Notes: generated by a model from the letters alone, not told the origin. DNA of 61,338 bases from Sphingobium sp. (GCA_017984895.1 JAGNYO010000009.1:1-61338), one strand, 5' to 3'. Positions 18,782 to 29,019 are shown, counted from the first letter of the stretch. Translations and numbers: made by a program.

Positions 18782-20458
18782 TCAGCTCGTGCGAAAGGCG
18801 TTGGTGATGGGGTAGCGGCGATCCCGCCCGAAATTGCGGCTACCGAGCTTGACCCCAGGAGGCGCCTGACGCCGCTTATACTCGGCGATATAGAGCAGCC
18901 GCTCGATCCGGGCGACTGTCTCGCGGTCGAACCCGCGCGCAACCAGTTGTTCCACGGACAGCTCGCTCTCTACCAGGCCATGCAGGATGGGATCGAGCAC
19001 CTCATAGGGCGGCAGGCTGTCCTCGTCCTTCTGGTTCTCGCGCAGCTCCGCCGTGGGCGGCTTGGTAATGACCCGCTCCGGCATCATCGCTCCGGCCGGG
19101 CCGATGCCAATCGCAGGCACATGGTCGTTGCGCCAGCGGGAAAGGTCGAACACCGTGGTCTTGTAGGCGTCCTTCAGCACCGAATAGCCGCCCGCCATGT
19201 CGCCATAGATAGTCGCATAACCGACCGACATCTCGCTCTTGTTGCCGGTGGTGAGCAGCATATGGCCGAACTTGTTGGAAAGCGCCATCAGCGTGACGCC
19301 GCGGATGCGCGACTGGATGTTTTCCTCGGTCAGGTCCTTGCCCCGCCCTGCAAAAACCGGATCAAGCATGGCATCGAAAGATTCCATAGCGGACGTTATG
19401 GAAATACTGTCAAGCCTGACGCCCAGCATGTTCGCGCAACTTGCCGCATCATCGAGGCTATCCTGACTCGTAAAAGGCGAGGGCATCATCACGCACCACA
19501 CCCGCTCCGGCCCCAGCGCATCGACCGCCACCGCAGCACTAAGCGCGCTGTCGATCCCGCCCGAAAGCCCCAGCACCACACCGGGAAACCGGTTGCGGTC
19601 TACATAGTCGCGCAGGCCCACGATCATCGCGGAGTAGACATCCTCCGGGTAAGGCGCGAGCGCGGTAATCTCTCCCGGTGCGCAGGCCCAGCGGCCATCC
19701 GCTTGAGCCTCCCAGCGGGTGAGGCGCAGTTCCTCGCGCCAGTCCGCCATCTGATGCGCGAGAGTGCCATCGCCGTTCAGCACAAAGGATGCGCCGTCGA
19801 ACGCCAGCTCGTCCTGCCCGCCGACGCGGTTCACATAGGCGATGGGCAGGCCTGTTTCGTTCACCCGCGCCGCGCAGACCTGCGCCACGCGGCGCTCGTC
19901 CTTGTCGATCTCGTAGGGGCTACCGTTTGGCGAGATAAGCAATTGCGCTCCCTGCGCCTTCAGATGTGCACAAACGAACGGATACCACAGATCCTCGCAG
20001 ATCGGCACACCAAGGCTGACCCCGCGAAACAGGATCGGCTCTGGCAGCGGCCCCGGTGCGAACAGGCGCTTTTCATCGAAGGTGCCGTAATTGGGCAGCT
20101 CGCGCTTTTGCCGCACCGCCGCAATCTCTCCGCCATCCAGGAGCACTACACAGTTGAACAGCGCGCCCTGATTGGCGATGACGGTGCCGACCAGCATCGC
20201 CGGCCCGCCGTCGGCGGTCGCCTGCATGAGGCGGACCAGCTCCTCGCCAGCGCGTTCCACCAAAGCGGGTTTCAGCACCAGATCCTCGGGCGGATAGCCG
20301 ATGAGCTGCAATTCGGGGAATACGACCAGATCGGCCCCCTGCGCGGCTGCGCGTGCGCGCCATTCCAGCATCGCCTGGGCATTCCCTGCGAGATCGCCGA
20401 CCGACTGTGTGGCCTGCGCAAGGGCAATGGTGAGAACCGAAGAGTGGGTATCCGTCAT
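18782..20458 (-). CDS. nadE: Glutamine-dependent NAD+ synthase
   Basis: A 558-residue two-domain NadE that makes NAD+ from deamido-NAD using glutamine. The N-terminal nitrilase-type glutaminase domain shows Glu in VVFPELQLIGYPPEDL, Lys in RQKRELPNY and Cys in GVPICEDLWYP. The C-terminal synthase has the PP-loop GLSGGIDSALSAAVA and LTTGNKSEMSVGYAT. Full length with all active-site residues. It is divergent from prs, with 110 bp between them, and upstream of gltX. Confidence 0.95.
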   Translation of the reverse strand: MTDTHSSVLTIALAQATQSVGDLAGNAQAMLEWRARAAAQGADLVVFPELQLIGYPPEDLVLKPALVERAGEELVRLMQATADGGPAMLVGTVIANQGALFNCVVLLDGGEIAAVRQKRELPNYGTFDEKRLFAPGPLPEPILFRGVSLGVPICEDLWYPFVCAHLKAQGAQLLISPNGSPYEIDKDERRVAQVCAARVNETGLPIAYVNRVGGQDELAFDGASFVLNGDGTLAHQMADWREELRLTRWEAQADGRWACAPGEITALAPYPEDVYSAMIVGLRDYVDRNRFPGVVLGLSGGIDSALSAAVAVDALGPERVWCVMMPSPFTSQDSLDDAASCANMLGVRLDSISITSAMESFDAMLDPVFAGRGKDLTEENIQSRIRGVTLMALSNKFGHMLLTTGNKSEMSVGYATIYGDMAGGYSVLKDAYKTTVFDLSRWRNDHVPAIGIGPAGAMMPERVITKPPTAELRENQKDEDSLPPYEVLDPILHGLVESELSVEQLVARGFDRETVARIERLLYIAEYKRRQAPPGVKLGSRNFGRDRRYPITNAFRTS

Positions 20459-20499
20459 TCACCTGCCCCTAGAGTATTTTTGTTCACGGCAAAAGCCTT

Positions 20500-20527
20500 G
20501 CCCTTTGCGCCCTGCCCGCTAAAGGGC
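20500..20527. repeat. Inverted repeat between nadE and prs
   Basis: GCCCTTT at 20500-20506 and AAAGGGC at 20521-20527 are perfect 7-bp arms around a 14-base centre, in the shared control region of the divergent nadE and prs genes. It could be an operator or chance in GC-rich DNA. No T-run follows it. Confidence 0.35.
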
Positions 20528-20568
20528 TGGCTTGTCGAGCGTCACAGGATCGTAACGAGGGGCAGTCC

Positions 20569-21504
20569 ATGAAATTGATGACGGGTAACAGCAACCGGCC
20601 GCTGGCGCAGGCGATTGCCGATTATCTCGAAATGCCTCTCACCAACGCTTCCGTAAGGCGCTTCGCCGACGAAGAGGTGTTCGTCGAGGTTCAGGAGAAC
20701 GTGCGGGGCGAGGATGTGTTCCTGATCCAGCCGACCAGCTATCCGACGAACGACAATCTGATGGAACTGCTGATCTGCATCGACGCGCTGCGGCGCGCAT
20801 CCGCCAAACGGATTACCGCCGTGGTCCCTTATTTCGGCTATGCCCGGCAAGATCGCAAACCCGGCCCGCGGACGCCGATCTCCGCCAAGTTGGTAGCGAA
20901 TCTCATTACCGTGGCGGGGGCGGATCGTGTGCTGTGCGTCGATTTGCATGCCGGCCAGATCCAGGGCTTTTTCGATATCCCGACCGACAATCTTTTTGCC
21001 GCGCCGGTGATGTCCGCCGATATTCAGGCGCGCTTTGGCGGCAAGAACATCATGGTCGTCTCACCAGACGTGGGTGGTGTGGTGCGCGCGCGCGCGCTCG
21101 CCAAGCGGCTGGACAACGCTCCCCTCGCCATCGTCGACAAACGGCGCGAGCGCGCTGGCGAATCGGAGGTTATGAACATCATCGGCGATGTTTCGGGCCG
21201 GTTCTGCGTGCTGATCGACGATATCGTCGATTCGGCAGGCACGCTATGCAATGCTGCGGCGGCGCTCAAAGCAGCGGGTGCGGAAGATGTCGTCGCCTAT
21301 GTCAGCCATGGGGTGCTGTCTGGCGGCGCTGTCGCGCGGGTTGATGCGTCGCAACTGCTGGAGCTGGTGATTACCGATTCGATCCTCGCGACGGAGGCCG
21401 TGCAGGGCGCCACCAAGATCCGCCAGATGGCGATCGCGCCCCTGCTTGGCGAGGCGATCAAGCGCATCAGTGACGAAAGCTCGGTGTCGAGCCTGTTTGA
21501 TTAA
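20569..21504 (+). CDS. prs: Ribose-phosphate pyrophosphokinase
   Basis: Prs makes PRPP from ribose 5-phosphate and ATP for nucleotide, NAD, His and Trp synthesis. 311 residues with the N-terminal ATP-contact motif [17 protein letters not shown], the metal-binding [12 protein letters not shown] near 124, and the PRPP-binding loop [15 protein letters not shown] near 218. GAGGGG precedes the ATG. It is divergent from nadE, a pathway that also uses PRPP. The stop overlaps the small membrane-protein gene on the other strand. Confidence 0.95.
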   Translation: MKLMTGNSNRPLAQAIADYLEMPLTNASVRRFADEEVFVEVQENVRGEDVFLIQPTSYPTNDNLMELLICIDALRRASAKRITAVVPYFGYARQDRKPGPRTPISAKLVANLITVAGADRVLCVDLHAGQIQGFFDIPTDNLFAAPVMSADIQARFGGKNIMVVSPDVGGVVRARALAKRLDNAPLAIVDKRRERAGESEVMNIIGDVSGRFCVLIDDIVDSAGTLCNAAAALKAAGAEDVVAYVSHGVLSGGAVARVDASQLLELVITDSILATEAVQGATKIRQMAIAPLLGEAIKRISDESSVSSLFD

Positions 21505-21737
21505 GCAGGCCCAACCAGCACGAGCGGCAGCGCCAGCATCAGCGCGATGCAGGCTGCGGCGCGCTGCTTGCCGCTGAGGAAATCGGACAGCGGATACAGC
21601 CGCCACAACGCCGGGCAGGAAAAGAAGCTCGCCACGAACAGCCCAGTAGAGATGGTGTCCCCCAGCATGCGCGGCAAATCCATCTGCGCGGCGAGGCCGC
21701 CCAGAAAGGTGCTGATACAGATGATCCAGGCAAGCAT
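21501..21737 (-). CDS. Small hydrophobic membrane protein, unknown function
   Basis: A 78-residue protein read from the ATG at 21737. It has about three hydrophobic stretches: [29 protein letters not shown] and [14 protein letters not shown], separated by short polar loops. I recognise no family. The frame is open further upstream (to 21992), but that part is Arg-rich and antisense to hisN, so the short form is preferred. It is convergent with prs (4-bp overlap) and divergent from hisN. Confidence 0.6.
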   Translation of the reverse strand: MLAWIICISTFLGGLAAQMDLPRMLGDTISTGLFVASFFSCPALWRLYPLSDFLSGKQRAAACIALMLALPLVLVGPA

Positions 21738-21832
21738 GATGGGGCCAGTCTCCGTCCGCCCTTGAAAAACGACCGCGCGGCGGCAAACTTTACCCCCTTG
21801 CGTGGCGGCGCGCCCTCGCCCAAGGAAAATCC

Positions 21833-22618
21833 ATGAGCCTTTCCGACGATCTTGCCCTTGCCCACGCGCTTGCCAATGCGGCGGGCGCCGCCATCCGCCC
21901 CTTTTTTCGCGCGCGTTTCGAGACGGACTACAAGGCAGACACCTCGCCCGTGACCGAGGCGGATCGCGCCGCCGAGGCCGCCATCCGCGCAATTCTGGAG
22001 CAGGAGCGCCCGGATGATGGCATTATCGGCGAAGAATACGGCGCGGTGCGCGAGGACGCGGAGCGGGTGTGGATATTGGACCCGATCGACGGCACCAAGA
22101 GCTTCATCGCCGGGCGGCCGATTTTTGGCTCGCTAATCGCGCTGACTACGAACGGCTGGCCGATGCTGGGCATCATCGACCAGCCGATAGCAAAGGAGCG
22201 CTGGGCGGGCGCCGCGGGCCAGGCCACCACCTACAACGGCCGCGTGGTGAAAACCCGCGCCTGCCGCGCGCTATCCCAGGCGATCCTCGCCAGCACCGGG
22301 CCGCAATATTTCCCGCATCCCACCGGCGAGGCGTTCGCCCATCTGGCGCGCGATTGCCGGGACACCGTGTGGGGCGGCGATTGCTATAATTACGGACTGG
22401 TGGCGAGCGGCCATATCGATATCGTGGTTGAGGCGGGGCTGAAGCTGCATGACATCGCGGCCTTGGTGCCGGTGGTGGAGGGCGCGGGCGGCCGCATGTG
22501 CGACTGGGCGGGCGATCCCTTGACCGACACCAGCGACGGCAAGGTCATCGCGCTGGGCGACCCGGCCCGACTGGACGATGTTCTGGAGGCGCTCAACGCC
22601 GGGCATCACCACCACTGA
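21833..22618 (+). CDS. hisN: Inositol monophosphatase family, likely histidinol-phosphatase HisN
   Basis: A 261-residue Mg-dependent phosphatase. Metal-binding motifs are visible: GIIGEEYG at 63-70 and LDPIDGTKSF at 82-91, with CYNYGLVASGHIDIVVE and LKLHDIAALVPVVEGAGG in the second half. The sequence fits the HisN branch, which performs the histidinol-phosphate step in alphaproteobacteria, though other IMPases look similar. CAAGGAAA precedes the ATG. The protein ends in four consecutive histidines, which is unusual but encoded in-frame by native sequence. Confidence 0.85.
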   Translation: MSLSDDLALAHALANAAGAAIRPFFRARFETDYKADTSPVTEADRAAEAAIRAILEQERPDDGIIGEEYGAVREDAERVWILDPIDGTKSFIAGRPIFGSLIALTTNGWPMLGIIDQPIAKERWAGAAGQATTYNGRVVKTRACRALSQAILASTGPQYFPHPTGEAFAHLARDCRDTVWGGDCYNYGLVASGHIDIVVEAGLKLHDIAALVPVVEGAGGRMCDWAGDPLTDTSDGKVIALGDPARLDDVLEALNAGHHHH

Positions 22619-22712
22619 GCGCTTGCCAAACCGAGGCTTGCCCCCTATAGGCCCGCCTTCGTCCGGTATGCCGGATGATTCTTGATGGGACGGGCCGGCT
22701 CATAGGGCTGCC

Positions 22713-22745
22713 GTGTTTGTCCGCAAACGTCAAAGGCTTCGGCCT
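22713..22745 (+). promoter_or_regulatory. Tandem hairpins in the rpmI 5' leader
   Basis: Two small stem-loops sit just before the rpmI ribosome-binding site: GTTTG-TCCG-CAAAC (22715-22728, extendable by two wobble pairs) and AGGC-TTCG-GCCT (22734-22745). AAGGAG follows at 22751-22756. Ribosomal-protein operons are often controlled by leader RNA structure; whether L20 binds here is only a possibility. Confidence 0.35.
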
Positions 22746-22762
22746 CAAACAAGGAGACGAAA

Positions 22763-22966
22763 ATGCCCAAGCTCAAGACCAAGAGCGGTGTGAAGAAACG
22801 CTTCAAATTCACCGCTTCAGGCAAGGTGAAGCATGGCGTCGCTGGCAAGCGGCACCGCCTCATCAGCCACAACGCCAAATATATTCGCCAGAACCGTGGC
22901 ACATCCGTGCTCGCCGATGCCGACGTGGCACACGTCCGCCTCTGGGCGCCCTACGGCCTGAAGTAA
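22763..22966 (+). CDS. rpmI: 50S ribosomal protein L35
   Basis: A 67-residue, strongly basic protein starting [20 protein letters not shown], the exact family pattern, with [17 protein letters not shown] in the middle. AAGGAG is 6 nt before the ATG. rplT follows after 14 bp, the usual pair. infC, often upstream in other bacteria, is not here; hisN is instead. Confidence 0.97.
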   Translation: MPKLKTKSGVKKRFKFTASGKVKHGVAGKRHRLISHNAKYIRQNRGTSVLADADVAHVRLWAPYGLK

Positions 22967-22980
22967 GGGAGTAGAGAGAG

Positions 22981-23340
22981 ATGGCACGCGTCAAACGGGG
23001 TGTTACCACCCGCGCCAAGCACAAGAATATTCTTGAGCAGGCCAAAGGCTTTTATGGCCGCCGCAAGAACACGATCCGTATCGCCCGCCAGGCCGTCGAG
23101 AAGGCCGGGCAATATGCTTATCGCGACCGCAAGGTAAAGAAGCGCACATTCCGCGCGCTGTGGATTCAGCGCATTAACGCTGCCGTGCGTATGGAAGGCC
23201 TCACCTACGGCCAGTTCATGCACGGCCTCAAGCTCGCCGGAGTTGAGCTGGACCGCAAGGTTCTGGCCGACATCGCGATGCACGAGGGCGAGGCGTTCAA
23301 GGGCATCGTGGCGCAGGCCAAGAGCGCCCTTCCGGCCTGA
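22981..23340 (+). CDS. rplT: 50S ribosomal protein L20
   Basis: A 119-residue protein beginning [20 protein letters not shown], with [20 protein letters not shown] and [20 protein letters not shown], all characteristic of L20, an early 23S rRNA assembly protein. It is in an operon with rpmI and is followed by a strong terminator at 23362-23391 before pheS. Confidence 0.97.
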   Translation: MARVKRGVTTRAKHKNILEQAKGFYGRRKNTIRIARQAVEKAGQYAYRDRKVKKRTFRALWIQRINAAVRMEGLTYGQFMHGLKLAGVELDRKVLADIAMHEGEAFKGIVAQAKSALPA

Positions 23341-23361
23341 TTCGCGTAAAACTGTTCAGAA

Positions 23362-23391
23362 GGGCGTCGGGGGCAACTCCGGCGCCCTTTT
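23362..23391 (+). terminator. Rho-independent terminator after rplT
   Basis: GGGCGTCGG (23362-23370) pairs with CCGGCGCCC (23379-23387), nine pairs with one U-G wobble, an eight-base loop, then TTTT. It separates the L35-L20 unit from pheST. Confidence 0.85.
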
Positions 23392-23422
23392 CCTTTGGGC
23401 TAAATTGAGGTAGCGCGCGGGC

Positions 23423-24517
23423 ATGAGCACAATATCTGCATTGAAGGCCGGGCTGCTGGCCGATATCGAACGGGCCGATACTCTGGCCGGAGTTGAGGAG
23501 CTGCGCGTGGGCGCGCTCGGCAAGTCTGGCGTGGTGACGGCGCTGTTAAAGACGCTAGGCGCGATGTCGCCGGAGGAGCGGCTGGAAAAAGGCCCGCCGA
23601 TTCAGGATCTTCGGACCAGCGTGACCGACGCGATCGCCGCGAGAAAGTCTACGCTGGAAGAGGAGGCGCTCAACACCCGCCTTGCGTCAGAGCGGTTGGA
23701 CATGACCTTACCGGCCGGGGCCGCCCCGCAAGGCAGCATCCACCCCGTCTCCCAGGTGATGGACGAGCTGGCCGAGATTTTCGCGGACCTTGGCTTTGCG
23801 GTCGCCACCGGGCCAGAGATTGAGGACGACTGGCGCAACTTCACCGCGCTCAACATCCCGGAAACCCACCCCGCCCGCGCGATGCACGATACCTTCTATT
23901 TCCCCGACAAGGACGAAGAAGGCCGCGCTATGCTGTTGCGCACGCACACATCGCCGGTCCAGATCCGCACCATGACGTCAACCCCGCCGCCGATCCGTAT
24001 CATTGCGCCAGGCCGCGTCTATCGCTCCGATTCGGACGCCACCCACACGCCGATGTTCCACCAGATCGAGGGGCTGGTGATCGATAAAGGCATCCACTTG
24101 GGCCATCTGAAATGGACGCTGGAAACTTTCCTCAAAGCGTTCTTCGAGCGCGACGACATCACGCTGCGCCTGCGCCCCAGCTATTTCCCGTTCACCGAGC
24201 CTTCGGTCGAGGTGGATGTGGGCTATACGCTCGAAAAAGGCCAGCGCGTGATCGGCGGCAGCGGAGACGCGCCCGGCGGCGGCTGGATGGAGGTGCTGGG
24301 CTCCGGCATGGTCCACCGCAAGGTCATCGAGAATTGCGGGCTGGACCCGGACGAGTGGCAGGGCTTTGCGTTCGGCACCGGGGTCGATCGGCTCGCGATG
24401 CTCAAATATGGCATGAACGACCTGCGCGCTTTCTTTGACGGCGATCTGCGCTGGCTGCGCCATTATGGCTTCTCGGCGCTCGATGTGCCCACGCTTTCCG
24501 GGGGAGTCGGCGCATGA
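23423..24517 (+). CDS. pheS: Phenylalanine--tRNA ligase alpha subunit
   Basis: The catalytic alpha chain of PheRS, 364 residues. An N-terminal coiled-coil arm (~1-90) contacts tRNA; the class II core shows [14 protein letters not shown], motif 2 [20 protein letters not shown] and motif 3 [17 protein letters not shown]. It overlaps pheT by 4 bp (ATGA), as expected for subunits made in equal amounts. No leader peptide rich in Phe codons was seen upstream. Confidence 0.96.
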   Translation: MSTISALKAGLLADIERADTLAGVEELRVGALGKSGVVTALLKTLGAMSPEERLEKGPPIQDLRTSVTDAIAARKSTLEEEALNTRLASERLDMTLPAGAAPQGSIHPVSQVMDELAEIFADLGFAVATGPEIEDDWRNFTALNIPETHPARAMHDTFYFPDKDEEGRAMLLRTHTSPVQIRTMTSTPPPIRIIAPGRVYRSDSDATHTPMFHQIEGLVIDKGIHLGHLKWTLETFLKAFFERDDITLRLRPSYFPFTEPSVEVDVGYTLEKGQRVIGGSGDAPGGGWMEVLGSGMVHRKVIENCGLDPDEWQGFAFGTGVDRLAMLKYGMNDLRAFFDGDLRWLRHYGFSALDVPTLSGGVGA

Positions 24518-26913
24518 AGTTCACGCTAAGCTGGCTCAAGGAGCATCTCGACACGGATGCCAGCCTCGCAACCATCCTCGGCGCGTTGAATGACATCGGT
24601 CTTGAGGTGGAGGGGGTGGAAAACCCGGCGGAGAAGCTCACTGGCTTCAAAGTCGCGAAGGTGCTGACGGCCGCGCCGCATCCGCAGGCGGATAAATTGC
24701 AGGTGCTCACGGTCGATGCGGGCGATGGCGTGCCCCTTCAGGTCGTTTGCGGTGCGCCGAATGCGCGCGCCGGGCTGGTTGGCGTATTCGGGGTGGAGGG
24801 CGCAACAGTGCCCGCCAATGGCATGGTGCTGAAGAAAGCGGCGATCCGCGGTGTCGAGTCGAACGGCATGATGTGCTCCACGCGCGAGCTGGAACTGGGC
24901 GAGGATCATGACGGGATCATCGAGCTGCCCGCCGACGCGCCGGTGGGCGCGGCCTTTGCCGACTATGCAGACATCAATGACCCCGTTATCGACCTCAGCA
25001 TCACGCCCAACCGGCAGGATTGCATGGGCGTGCGCGGTGTGGCGCGGGATCTTGCGGCAAAGGGGCTGGGCAGCCTCCGCCCCTTGCGCGCGGTCTATCG
25101 GATGCCAGCCACGCCGCTACCAACCCACGGTGCCGGCCCGGATGTGCGCACCGAGGACACCGAAGGCTGTCCGGCCTTTTACGGGCAGGAGGTGCGTGGC
25201 GTTGCCAACGGCGCGGCGCCGGAGTGGATGGCGCGCAAGCTCACAGCCATCGGCCAGAAGCCAATTTCCTGCCTGGTCGACATCACCAATTTCGTGATGA
25301 TCGATCTCGGGCGTCCGCTCCATGTCTATGACAAGGCGAAGCTCTCCGGCGGCCTCGTCGCGCGGCCCGCGCGCGCAGGCGAGCAGGTGCTGGCATTGAA
25401 TGGCAAGACCTATGCGCTTGAGCCAGGCATGACCGTGATCGCGGACGATGCGGCGGTGCATGACATTGGCGGCATTATGGGCGGCGAGCATTCGGGTGTC
25501 AGCGAAACGACCACCGATGTTGTCATCGAATGCGCGTATTTCACGCCTGAAAGCATCGCGCGCACCGGCCAGAAGCTGGGCCTGACCTCGGATGCGCGCC
25601 AGCGGTTCGAGCGCGGCGTGGACCCGGCGTTTCTCGAGGAAGGGCTGGAAATCGCGACCTGGCTGGTAACGGAGCATTGCGGCGGCACGCCCAGTGATGT
25701 GACGCGCGCGGGCGCTCCGCCAGTTGCGCAGCGCAACTTCGCCTATGATCCGGCACAGACGCTCAAGATTGCGGGCGTGGAGCTTGCCGTCGATCAACAG
25801 CGCAGCATCCTAGAAATGCTCGGCTTTGGCGTGGCGGCAAACTGGACGATCACCGTGCCGACATGGCGGCGCGATATTGATGGCGCGGCGGATATCGTCG
25901 AGGAGGTGGTGCGTATCCATGGCCTCGCCAATGTGCCCTCCACGGCACTGCCGCGCGCACCGGGGGTGGCAAAGCCCACCGCAACGCCAGAGCAGATGAC
26001 CGAACGCCGCACCCGCCGCGCCGCCGCCGCGCGGGGCTTAAGCGAGGCAATCAACTGGAGTTTCATTTCCGAGAAAGAGGCCGCCTGCGTCGGCGGCGCG
26101 GATTGGACGCTTGCCAATCCGATCTCCGAGGACCTCAAAGTCATGCGCCCGTCATTGCTGCCCGGCCTGCTTTCGGCTGCGCGGCGTAACATAGATCGCG
26201 GCGCCGCGTCTGTGCGGTTGTTCGAGATTGGCCGGCGCTATTTCCGCGCTGAGGATGGCAGCAGCATTGAAAAGCTGACCCTCGGGCTGGTGATGGCGGG
26301 CGACAAAGCACCGCGCGGCTGGCACTCTGGCAAGGCGCAGGGCTTCACCGCCTATGATGCCAAGGCGGAGGCTCTGGCGCTGCTGGGCGCGGCGGGCGCG
26401 CCGGTCGGCAACCTCCAGATGTTCGGAGAAGCAGGCGAGGCCTATCATCCCGGTCAGTCCGGAACCCTGCGCCTCGGCCCCAAAACGGTGCTGGCCGAAT
26501 ATGGGGTGGTGCATCCCGCGCTGACGAAAGCGTTTGACCTTAGCGGCACAGTCGTCGCCGCGCAGATCTTCCTCGATGCGATCCCGGCCAAGCGCAAGGC
26601 GGGATTCATGCGCGCGCCCTATGCGCCGCCAGCCTTGCAGGGGGTGACGCGTGATTTCGCATTCCTTGTGCCCGATGCGCTGGAGGCGGATGCGCTGGTG
26701 CGCGCGGTGAAGGCTGCCGATAAAAAGGCGATTGTCGAGGCGCGGTTGTTCGATGTGTTCACGGGCGCAGGCGTCGAGCCGGGCATGAAATCGCTTGCTG
26801 TAGAGATAACGCTTCAGCCCGGTGACAAGAGCTTCACCGAAGAGGAGCTTTCCGGCATCAGCGCAGCCGTGGTGAAGGCGGCGGAAAAGCTGGGCGGGGT
26901 GTTGCGGGGGTAA
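24514..26913 (+). CDS. pheT: Phenylalanine--tRNA ligase beta subunit
   Basis: The 799-residue beta chain of PheRS. Order: tRNA-binding OB domain (about 39-148, with [12 protein letters not shown] and VVCGAPNAR), the B3/B4 editing domain around 210-370, the B5 domain near 400-470, a catalytic-like domain, and the C-terminal ferredoxin-fold anticodon-binding domain ending in [20 protein letters not shown]. Length is normal for a bacterial PheT. It is convergent with the LOG gene, with 22 bp between. Confidence 0.96.
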   Translation: MKFTLSWLKEHLDTDASLATILGALNDIGLEVEGVENPAEKLTGFKVAKVLTAAPHPQADKLQVLTVDAGDGVPLQVVCGAPNARAGLVGVFGVEGATVPANGMVLKKAAIRGVESNGMMCSTRELELGEDHDGIIELPADAPVGAAFADYADINDPVIDLSITPNRQDCMGVRGVARDLAAKGLGSLRPLRAVYRMPATPLPTHGAGPDVRTEDTEGCPAFYGQEVRGVANGAAPEWMARKLTAIGQKPISCLVDITNFVMIDLGRPLHVYDKAKLSGGLVARPARAGEQVLALNGKTYALEPGMTVIADDAAVHDIGGIMGGEHSGVSETTTDVVIECAYFTPESIARTGQKLGLTSDARQRFERGVDPAFLEEGLEIATWLVTEHCGGTPSDVTRAGAPPVAQRNFAYDPAQTLKIAGVELAVDQQRSILEMLGFGVAANWTITVPTWRRDIDGAADIVEEVVRIHGLANVPSTALPRAPGVAKPTATPEQMTERRTRRAAAARGLSEAINWSFISEKEAACVGGADWTLANPISEDLKVMRPSLLPGLLSAARRNIDRGAASVRLFEIGRRYFRAEDGSSIEKLTLGLVMAGDKAPRGWHSGKAQGFTAYDAKAEALALLGAAGAPVGNLQMFGEAGEAYHPGQSGTLRLGPKTVLAEYGVVHPALTKAFDLSGTVVAAQIFLDAIPAKRKAGFMRAPYAPPALQGVTRDFAFLVPDALEADALVRAVKAADKKAIVEARLFDVFTGAGVEPGMKSLAVEITLQPGDKSFTEEELSGISAAVVKAAEKLGGVLRG

Positions 26914-26935
26914 GCCCACTCAGCCCTGCTTCGCG

Positions 26936-27514
26936 CTATGGGCGCCGCACCAGCGGCTCGTGCGGTTCATAGCGTTCCATCGCGTCGAGCAGCGCAGGCA
27001 GGCTGTCCCGCGCGATCAGGATGCCCGCATGCTGCGCCCGGATGAACCCGCAGTCCGCCATATGACGATAAAACGCGATCAACGCGTCGTAGAAACCATC
27101 GGCATTGAGCAGACCGACCGGCTTGGCATGATAGCCGAGTTGCGCCCAGCTCAGCGCCTCCCATAGCTCATCCATCGTGCCGACGCCGCCGGGCAGGGTA
27201 AGGAAACCGTCGGCAAGGCTGGTGAACAGCGCCTTGCGGCTGTGCATATCGGGCACGACATGCAGCGCGCTCAAGCCATGATGCGCGAGTTCGGCGGTCA
27301 TCAGCGCCTCCGGGATCACGCCGATTACCTCGCCGCCTGCGGCGAGCGCGCCATCCGCCACAGCGCCCATCAGCCCGACCCCGCCGCCGCCATAAATGAT
27401 GGCGATGCCCCAGCGGGCGAGCTGTGCCCCTACATCAGCCGCCTGGCGCAGGAAGGCGGGATCTATCCCATCGGCCGAGCCGCAGTAGATGGCGATGCGC
27501 CGGATCTTGTTCAT
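26936..27514 (-). CDS. LOG-family Rossmann-fold protein
   Basis: A 192-residue LOG (TIGR00730) protein, related to cytokinin riboside 5'-monophosphate phosphoribohydrolases, which cleave AMP-like nucleotides. The signature is present: VYGGGGVGLMG-type loop (IIYGGGGVGLMGAVADGAL) near residue 40 and PGGVGTMDELWEALSWAQLG near 108, with the catalytic Glu/Arg region SRKALFTSLADGFL before it. Its role in bacteria without cytokinins is unclear. It overlaps the CrtI-type gene upstream by 4 bp, so the two are co-translated. Confidence 0.88.
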   Translation of the reverse strand: MNKIRRIAIYCGSADGIDPAFLRQAADVGAQLARWGIAIIYGGGGVGLMGAVADGALAAGGEVIGVIPEALMTAELAHHGLSALHVVPDMHSRKALFTSLADGFLTLPGGVGTMDELWEALSWAQLGYHAKPVGLLNADGFYDALIAFYRHMADCGFIRAQHAGILIARDSLPALLDAMERYEPHEPLVRRP

Positions 27515-29019
27515 GGGTGCGTCTCCAGTATCGCCTGCGCGGTCAACCGTGCCCCCGCCATGACGGCCGGGATGCCCGCGCCGGGATGCGTTCCCGCGCC
27601 GGTGAGGAAGAAGTTGCGGATCACATTGTCCCGGTTGTGCGGGCGCAGCACCAGGCTCTGGCTGTTACGCGGCTCGAGCGAGAAGGCGCTGCCCAGATGC
27701 GCGCGCATATCGGCCTCGAAATCAGGCGGCGCGCTGTGAAAGCGGGTGACGATCCGCGCGTTGATGTCAGGGATCAGGCGCCGCTCGATTTCGTCCAGAA
27801 TGCGCTCGGCATAAAGCGGTGCCATCTGATCCCAATCGATCGGCAGTTTGCCCCTGTGCGGCACGGGGACGAGCGCACTGAACACCGAGCAACCTTCGGG
27901 CGCGAGGCTGGGGTCGGTCACGCTGGTGTGATTGAGGACGATCATCTGATCGGCGGGTAACACGCCATGCCGGAAAATGTCGATCAGCCAGCCCTCATGG
28001 CGCGGGCCGAACAGCACGCTGCGATGGGGAATGCCCGGCCAGGTGCCGCGTATGCCGAAATGCACGGCAAACATCGCGGGCGACCAGTGCTTGCGCGCGA
28101 GCTTTTCGGCCTGACGCCGCCCATGCGGATGGTGGCCCAGCAAGGTGCGATAGCTCTGCATCAGGTCCGCGTTGCTGGCGATCAGCTCCGCATCCCCGCG
28201 CCAACCACCGGCCGTCACCACGCTGGAGGCATGATCTCCCATCATTTCGATCCGCGCGACCGGATCGCCCAGGCGGATCGTGCCGCCAATCCGTTCGAAT
28301 AACGCCACCATCGCCATCACCAGCCGGTTCATGCCCCCGCGCGGATGCCACAGGCCGCTATCCTGCTCCAGCCTGTGGCGCCAATCATTGAGCGCGCTTG
28401 TCTCCAGCGGATTTCCCCCTGCCAGCACGGCCTCGAAGGACAGCGCCTGGCGGAGACGCGGACTGCCGATATGGCTCGAAATCAAGCCATAGATGGTGCG
28501 CCAGCCCCGATGGTGCACAAGGGTGGGCAAGGCCTTCAGCAGCGCGCGGATATCCGGGAAGGCCTGCCGTCCCAGCCGTTCGAACCCCTCGCGCAGGGCA
28601 TCTCTGCCATGATCGAGCAGATATTGGTATCCGGCAAGGTCGCGGCTATCGAGCCGGGCGACTTCCTGCCGCATCGTCGCATCATCCGCGACCCAATCGA
28701 GCGAGCCGCCATCGGGCCAGGAAAGTCGCCAGAGCGGGGTCACGGGGTCCAGCGTCACATCGGCCGCCATATCCTGTCCGGAAAGACGCCACAGCTCGGC
28801 GAAGCTGTCCGGTTCGGTCAGCGCTACCGGCCCTGTATCGAAGGTGAAGCCTTCGTGCATCTGCCAGGAAACGCATCCGCCCGGCTTGGACCGCGCTTCC
28901 AGAATGGTGGTCGCTATGCCTGCCGATTGCAGCCGCACACCCAGCGACAGCCCGCCCAGACCCGCGCCGACAATGATCGCGCGTTTGCCCTGAGGGCGCA
29001 TATCGGAAGGCGCGGTCAT
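27511..29019 (-). CDS. CrtI-type phytoene desaturase/FAD oxidoreductase
   Basis: A 502-residue flavoprotein of the carotenoid desaturase family. The FAD-binding GAGLGGLSLGVRL lies at about 18-30, followed by ILEARSKPGGCVSW and FDTGP; the C-terminal motif FFLTGAGTHPGAGIPAVMAGA is diagnostic for CrtI-like proteins. It probably introduces double bonds into phytoene or a related carotenoid; no crtB or crtY neighbour is present, so the exact step is uncertain. It is followed by the LOG gene (4-bp overlap) and divergent from the cation efflux gene. Confidence 0.86.
   Translation of the reverse strand: MTAPSDMRPQGKRAIIVGAGLGGLSLGVRLQSAGIATTILEARSKPGGCVSWQMHEGFTFDTGPVALTEPDSFAELWRLSGQDMAADVTLDPVTPLWRLSWPDGGSLDWVADDATMRQEVARLDSRDLAGYQYLLDHGRDALREGFERLGRQAFPDIRALLKALPTLVHHRGWRTIYGLISSHIGSPRLRQALSFEAVLAGGNPLETSALNDWRHRLEQDSGLWHPRGGMNRLVMAMVALFERIGGTIRLGDPVARIEMMGDHASSVVTAGGWRGDAELIASNADLMQSYRTLLGHHPHGRRQAEKLARKHWSPAMFAVHFGIRGTWPGIPHRSVLFGPRHEGWLIDIFRHGVLPADQMIVLNHTSVTDPSLAPEGCSVFSALVPVPHRGKLPIDWDQMAPLYAERILDEIERRLIPDINARIVTRFHSAPPDFEADMRAHLGSAFSLEPRNSQSLVLRPHNRDNVIRNFFLTGAGTHPGAGIPAVMAGARLTAQAILETHP

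Noticed and set aside
18677-20572. A 631-codon open frame antisense to gltX and nadE
   Set aside because: It lies entirely over two well-supported genes on the other strand, has no recognisable domain, and GC-rich DNA gives such long antisense frames.
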